Assembly: GCF_036711975.1 (NCBI RefSeq) | Contig: NC_091976.1 | Coordinates: 20,956,001-21,020,000, forward strand | DNA length: 64,000 nucleotides | DNA from: Onthophagus taurus | Lineage: Eukaryota; Arthropoda; Insecta; Coleoptera; Scarabaeidae | Direction: 5' to 3' | In this document: one piece after another, positions 59,600-64,000 of the stretch | Numbering within the stretch: position 1 is the first letter of the stretch | Layout: every line of letters starts with the position of its first letter | The notes under the pieces: generated by a model | What the model was told of the DNA's origin: nothing | The model's database searches: none | The model's input: the letters and a program-made list of their open reading frames with translations, nothing else | Made by a program: the position numbers and the translations under genes

Positions 59600-60115
59600 G
59601 GAATGAATGCACTGGTCGAAAAGTAGGAGATTCAAACGACAATTGAGACTGTTTTTACAGCAAATGGTGAAGAGGAACCTATTCACATGAAAATAGAGGA
59701 ACTTAATCCAATAAAGGATGGAACACAGCTGGCCACCATTAGGGTAAACAAGAAAAACGCGAAAATTCTCTTGAGAGACGATCACATAAGAATAGGTCTT
59801 ACAAGATGACAACTAGAAAGAAGGCAGTACCTGGAGAAGTGTATCAGATGTTGAGGACATGGTTATTCCACCACTAGTTCCACTGATTCCGATCCGAAAA
59901 AGCTGCGTTTTAAGTGTAAAAAAAGATAGTCACTTAGTCAGGGACTACAAATACGACATATCGACCAATATGCCTGATTGACTTGGAGGGAAAGTTGTTA
60001 GAAGCCTTTCTGAAGAAAAGAGTACAAGCAGAGGTAAACGAGATATACAAAAACTAGCATGGATACAGAAAGGGTAGATCAACACAAATTCAATAGGTAC
60101 TGCCTTATAGAGGTG
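59600..60115 (+). pseudogene. Decayed R1-like non-LTR element (gag knuckle and RT start)
   Basis: Plus-strand frames read IKDGTQLATIRVNKKNAKIL, LEKCIRC-stop-GHGY (a CCHC knuckle of a gag-like ORF1) and, about 100 bp on, YRPICLIDLEGKLLEAFLKK, the YRPIcLLdt.GKllE motif starting the RT of R1/Waldo/Jockey-type elements. Most of ORF1's end, the endonuclease and the rest of RT are deleted, and stops are frequent. Ends were not found. Confidence 0.7.
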
Positions 60116-62940
60116 CAAGATACAGAAATGGGTACTAAAGTAGGACACTCTCTGCATAATTCTAAGTTCCGAACAATTCCCACATAGGCATATATAAAGC
60201 TTTATAGATCTCATCCGCAAATATAGCGCTGCAAGCAGTACTGGAAGTAAAGATACGCAGTTTAGGTGCAGAATAAACAGCAACAAAAACGAACAGCGAT
60301 AATAGATTACGAAATTGAACATAGAAAAATTAAAATGTCCAAAAATACATAAGAGTTTCCATAAGGAAATTACTAGAAGGAAAACACAACTAAAGCTGAA
60401 TGAAAATGGTAGTAACAGATACGGTAGAATGAATATTAGGAAAGACTAAAGTTGGAGACTCGGTGGTAGCCAGAAAATTTTTCTTTGGTCAGAAATTTAG
60501 AGTATCACATCACGCACTATGCGTCGGATAGACATGTTAAGCAGTCGGTTCCACGTACAAGTCGCTTTTAATTCAGCACCCTGGGGTATGACTTGTAATT
60601 AAGCCTTTAAAAAGCAGAATGGAATCATAAAATGAAGTGTTAATAACTCCTGAAGTGACAAGTTCTGTTATTAGCAACTTTGATTACTTACTTTGCAAAA
60701 TTAAACAACATGATGGAGAAAACTACAACATATGCTCAGATTCATAACTACAATATTAACGCAGTCTGCATTCCCAATACAAAAAGAAAAGGAACATCTT
60801 AACCAGAAAAAGCTTTGCTAAAAGGGTTATTACAGTTTTCGCAAGTGAATAAAAAACTATGTAAGGAAATGAAAAGGCAAGTAGGTACCAAAACACCTGG
60901 TTCATCATTTGAATGATATAATTAAATAATTTTCAAGACTCATGAGTAACGATGTAGATAGCTAAAGTGGAAGACTTTGACTTTGATGTTAAAAAAGATG
61001 CGTAGATCTCTTATTAAATCACATCAATTAAATATGATGCCTCATTTTTACAATTACTTAAAAACAGCATTCAATCTTTGCAAGAAGCAATAGATGTATC
61101 AAAATCCAATTAAAAAACGCATTAAATTGAAATTGAATAACAACTTTTGAATTCTCTCAGTACCAATTGTTTACAACTTTGTTAATAATAATTGCACCTA
61201 CGTTCTTTTAATGGATATTGTGGGCGCAAAATTTTAGGTAGCTTTGAAATGTTGCGCACGTGGCTATGGCGATGAATCTATCTTGAAAAAATTTATTGAT
61301 TTTTGTAAGGTTCTTATCTTCTGAAAAAAAGGGGATAAAACATCTGGTGAAAAGTTTTATCGAAGAACTTTTCGGTTAAAATGAAAATATCTATGCTTTT
61401 TGTTCTAAAAATTTTTAAGTTTTGCAAAAAACATTGCGAAATAAACTCTATTTGAATTACAAATGATTTATCAAATTAATTCAACCTTTTAAAGCAATGA
61501 ATTATTGACACAAAAAAGTTCAGAATAAATAAAATAAATTCATCATCTGTTTTAAAAACGTCATGATATAAATTTATAAACCATGACGAGTTTTGAATTA
61601 TTCATCAATCCCCGTTTGTTACAACTTATTAAATGAACAGAAACTGTTTGTGTAACTGTGATTGGTTTTGGTTTGATGGGTCGTAAATCGGGTGTTAATA
61701 AACCAAAGATAGTTGCTATTAATCATCATTATCACTCACATCCGGTGACTTTTCATGGAATAACAATAATAAGTCATTAATGAAATCTAAAAGCTTCTGT
61801 TTTATAATGTGAAGTGGTGAAGTCATGGACGTTTGTTCTATTTTAAAATCGATTTTTTAACTGATTACGTGGATATTTGCATTTTTGTGTCTGTTGATAA
61901 GAAAATAAATTATGCGTTACTGGAAAGTTATAAGAAATAATGTTTTTACTAGTAAATAAAGGTTGTTGCGTGCTTCAACGAAATTAAATTATGAACTTCC
62001 CGGACTCTGAACATAAATTTTCTATCTCAAGTCAAAAAGTTTAAGTTCAAGGCAGTTATCTTTTCAATTATTTACGCTACCCAGAAGAAAACTTTTTACT
62101 AATTTATGAAACTTTTGAAATAACACCGAGAAAAATAATTTTCTCGACTCAAATTATTTTGAACATTTCCATGAATGTTTCAATGACATAGTTTACACGA
62201 CGGGCTATGATGTCATCTCTTCGCGCCGGTTTAAAACGGATACAATTCGCATTACAACAATTTACAATGTATATTTCCCCCTTCTGTTTTTAAAAAAAAG
62301 TACGTCACCTAACTTAATTTTAGAAATAGAAAGATTTTTTTTTCAATGGAGCGTAAGATCTTATTTTGGCTTAATCAATCGGGCATTAAATCGATTTGAA
62401 TTTGTATTGAATTGGAGAATGAGGAGATTGTTAATTTATATTCAAGGTTGACTGGTAAATGTAAATTATTTTTTCAATTTACTATTGAGTATTAGAACTG
62501 AAATGAAGATTTCAATCTGGAATTGTTGATACTTTTGTGTTCGATAAAAGAAAATAAATAAATTTAAAGGAGCCAAAAATAGCAAAGGAGATTCTATTTG
62601 AGTTTAAATTGCACCCAAACAACTAATAAACTTAGGAATTTGGATTATTCAAAATTATTTAAAAATATTGATTCTTAAATTCTTACTTTTCTTAATTCCT
62701 CTCCTTCAATAAAACTATTGGCACATGAATTTATTATTAATTTTTTTTAATTCACTTGACAATACTTAATTAAGTTCACGTCTTCCTCTATTTTAATTAT
62801 AACCCAACAATGAAAGTTCTATCTTTGATTTTAACCACCATAAATTATTTTTTTTGACCTTCTTTTTAGATATTATTGTTTATCAATTTATCTTTATTTT
62901 TTGTTATTACCGTTTTACGCTTAACGTTTTTTTTGTAAAT
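60116..62940. other. AT-rich DNA without recognised features
   Basis: Short ORFs on both strands have no motifs. No tandem array or transposon terminus is evident. Some sequence up to about 60.5 kb may be further decay of the preceding retroelement. Confidence 0.35.
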
Positions 62941-63076
62941 TTGAAAGACCCCGACACGTTCGCTTCGGCGGACCGACATCAACTGGTAACAAGTTGGTCG
63001 TTTCGTTGTAGCAGCAACAGCCATGAGGACGATTCTCCTCCGAGCTGAGCTGGGGCTTCGTGCATTTTAGATTCAG
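62941..63076 (+). other. Candidate 5' exon ending in a splice donor
   Basis: A GC-rich island (for example CGTTCGCTTCGGCGG) ends at ATTCAG|GTACGAAC, a strong donor. ATG at 63023 opens only 15 codons before a stop, so if transcribed this is more likely an untranslated exon. Its gene would continue to the right of the window. Confidence 0.25.
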
Positions 63077-64000
63077 GTACGAACGACCTGAACAACAAAC
63101 GGGGCCGTTTTACTGTGTGCTCGGTTTTAAGACCAGGTGTTCACATTTTGCAATAAAAAAATGATCCTTCAGTAGCACCCAATAGGAAAGAAATACTTGT
63201 TTTTGATTCAAAAAGCTTTTATAAATAAATTAAATTGCTCCAATAACTTTTTATTGCAAATAATCTAAAAATAAATATGATCCCAGCGCAATTAGCATTT
63301 TTACGATTCCATTCATTACATTCTTTGTATTAATTTAGGACCTTCACCTTCATTTTTACCTTGACTGGTGAAATAAAAAGAGACTTGGTGCTTTCGATTT
63401 CTTACTGCTTCGGTGAGCACACTCATACCAAAGAAGATGAAGTAGTTTCAAGTCACGGAAGAAGAAGCTACGGGTCGACAAAAGCGAACACTTCAGCTGT
63501 AAAACCCTATTAAGTTACAAACTCGGTTTCTAAGAAGAAATTCTTCGACAGTAAAAAAAAAAATAAATTCAAAAATGCTGGAAGAATTTATAAAAAAAGC
63601 TGAAACGAATAACGTTAAGTTAAGCAGAATTTGTGATGTCATATTTATTTTTATTGGATTTGCCGCTTTTTGATTGGATTAAAAACAAAGAGGATTTTCT
63701 TTATTTCTAATTGTAGCAGCACGCTACGTCTGAGGGCTTAATAAAAATCAATCTTTCGTTTGGATTTAGTGGAATTCAATAAAAGGGCCGTCTTATTTAC
63801 CCGTTTCTGTTTGAGTAACTGAAATTACTTTTGATTTTTTTTTGTCTTTGTGGTGAAGGCACAGAAAGCAATAAAGACATGTCCCAACATTGGTTGTGTA
63901 ACCTGAAGGGGTGAATAAATTTGGGGGTTTAAAGCTGTATCGAGGGAAAGATAATTTTTTTTTAACTAAAAACTAAAAGTATTGAAAAAAAATTGAAATT
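63077..64000. other. Right edge, no recognised feature
   Basis: AT-rich DNA with scattered GC-richer patches (63.38-63.48 kb) and no supported exon. Confidence 0.35.

Noticed and set aside
59945-60322. 125-codon minus-strand ORF
   Set aside because: The plus strand carries reverse-transcriptase motifs here, and the minus frame has no motif and is compositionally hydrophobic noise.

Overview
The window is nuclear DNA from an insect, most likely holometabolous and possibly a beetle. The reasons are strong AT richness, short GT-AG introns mixed with a few multi-kilobase introns, arthropod-type transposon debris (hAT, Penelope-like tail, several non-LTR clades, MITEs), and an ADD-domain gene that carries no ATRX helicase, as in Drosophila ADD1. 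The order cannot be fixed from the sequence alone. Exon coordinates below come from reading splice sites and frames by eye.

Genes are concentrated between about 26.9 and 50.9 kb. From left to right: a minus-strand gene (282 aa), a plus-strand gene (222 aa) and a minus-strand gene (222 aa) that form one diverged family of unknown function; a YIPF1/2-type Golgi membrane protein (+); LAMTOR1, the lipid anchor of Ragulator (-); a TBC1D19-type TBC protein (-); an ADD-domain chromatin protein (+); and an MFSD6-type transporter (-). The third family gene and YIPF are divergent across 446 bp and may share a promoter. The second and third family genes converge with only 76 bp between stop codons, and the ADD and MFSD6 genes also converge. 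YIPF, LAMTOR1 and TBC1D19 all belong to the endomembrane/lysosome system, but nothing in the sequence shows that they are co-regulated.

The left arm (1-26 kb) is almost gene-free and rich in repeats. It holds a reverse-transcriptase C-terminal relic (1.3 kb); a 57-bp perfect inverted repeat joined to a Penelope-like tail (6.3-6.7 kb); a purine-rich minisatellite with about 367-bp higher-order copies (8.3-10.6 kb); a satellite of about 184-bp monomers arranged as a 552-bp trimer (11.95-14.45 kb); a second, dimeric satellite (16.85-17.62 kb); a 5'-truncated RNase H-bearing non-LTR insertion with a 12-bp target duplication (17.9-18.65 kb); and a complete hAT element with matching 13-bp termini and 8-bp target duplications (22.57-24.67 kb). 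One likely 5' coding exon of an unidentified minus-strand gene lies at 15.2 kb.

The right arm (51-64 kb) has no confident gene. It contains a degenerate minisatellite (52 kb), a reverse-complement relative of the 8-10 kb minisatellite (58.8-59.5 kb), a decayed R1-like gag/RT (59.6-60.1 kb), and a few GC-richer islands that could be untranslated exons.

The observations most worth following are the three-gene family with shared motifs and intron positions, the two nucleosome-length satellites, and the inverted-repeat/Penelope-tail structure. I saw no convincing new defence or enzymatic system.
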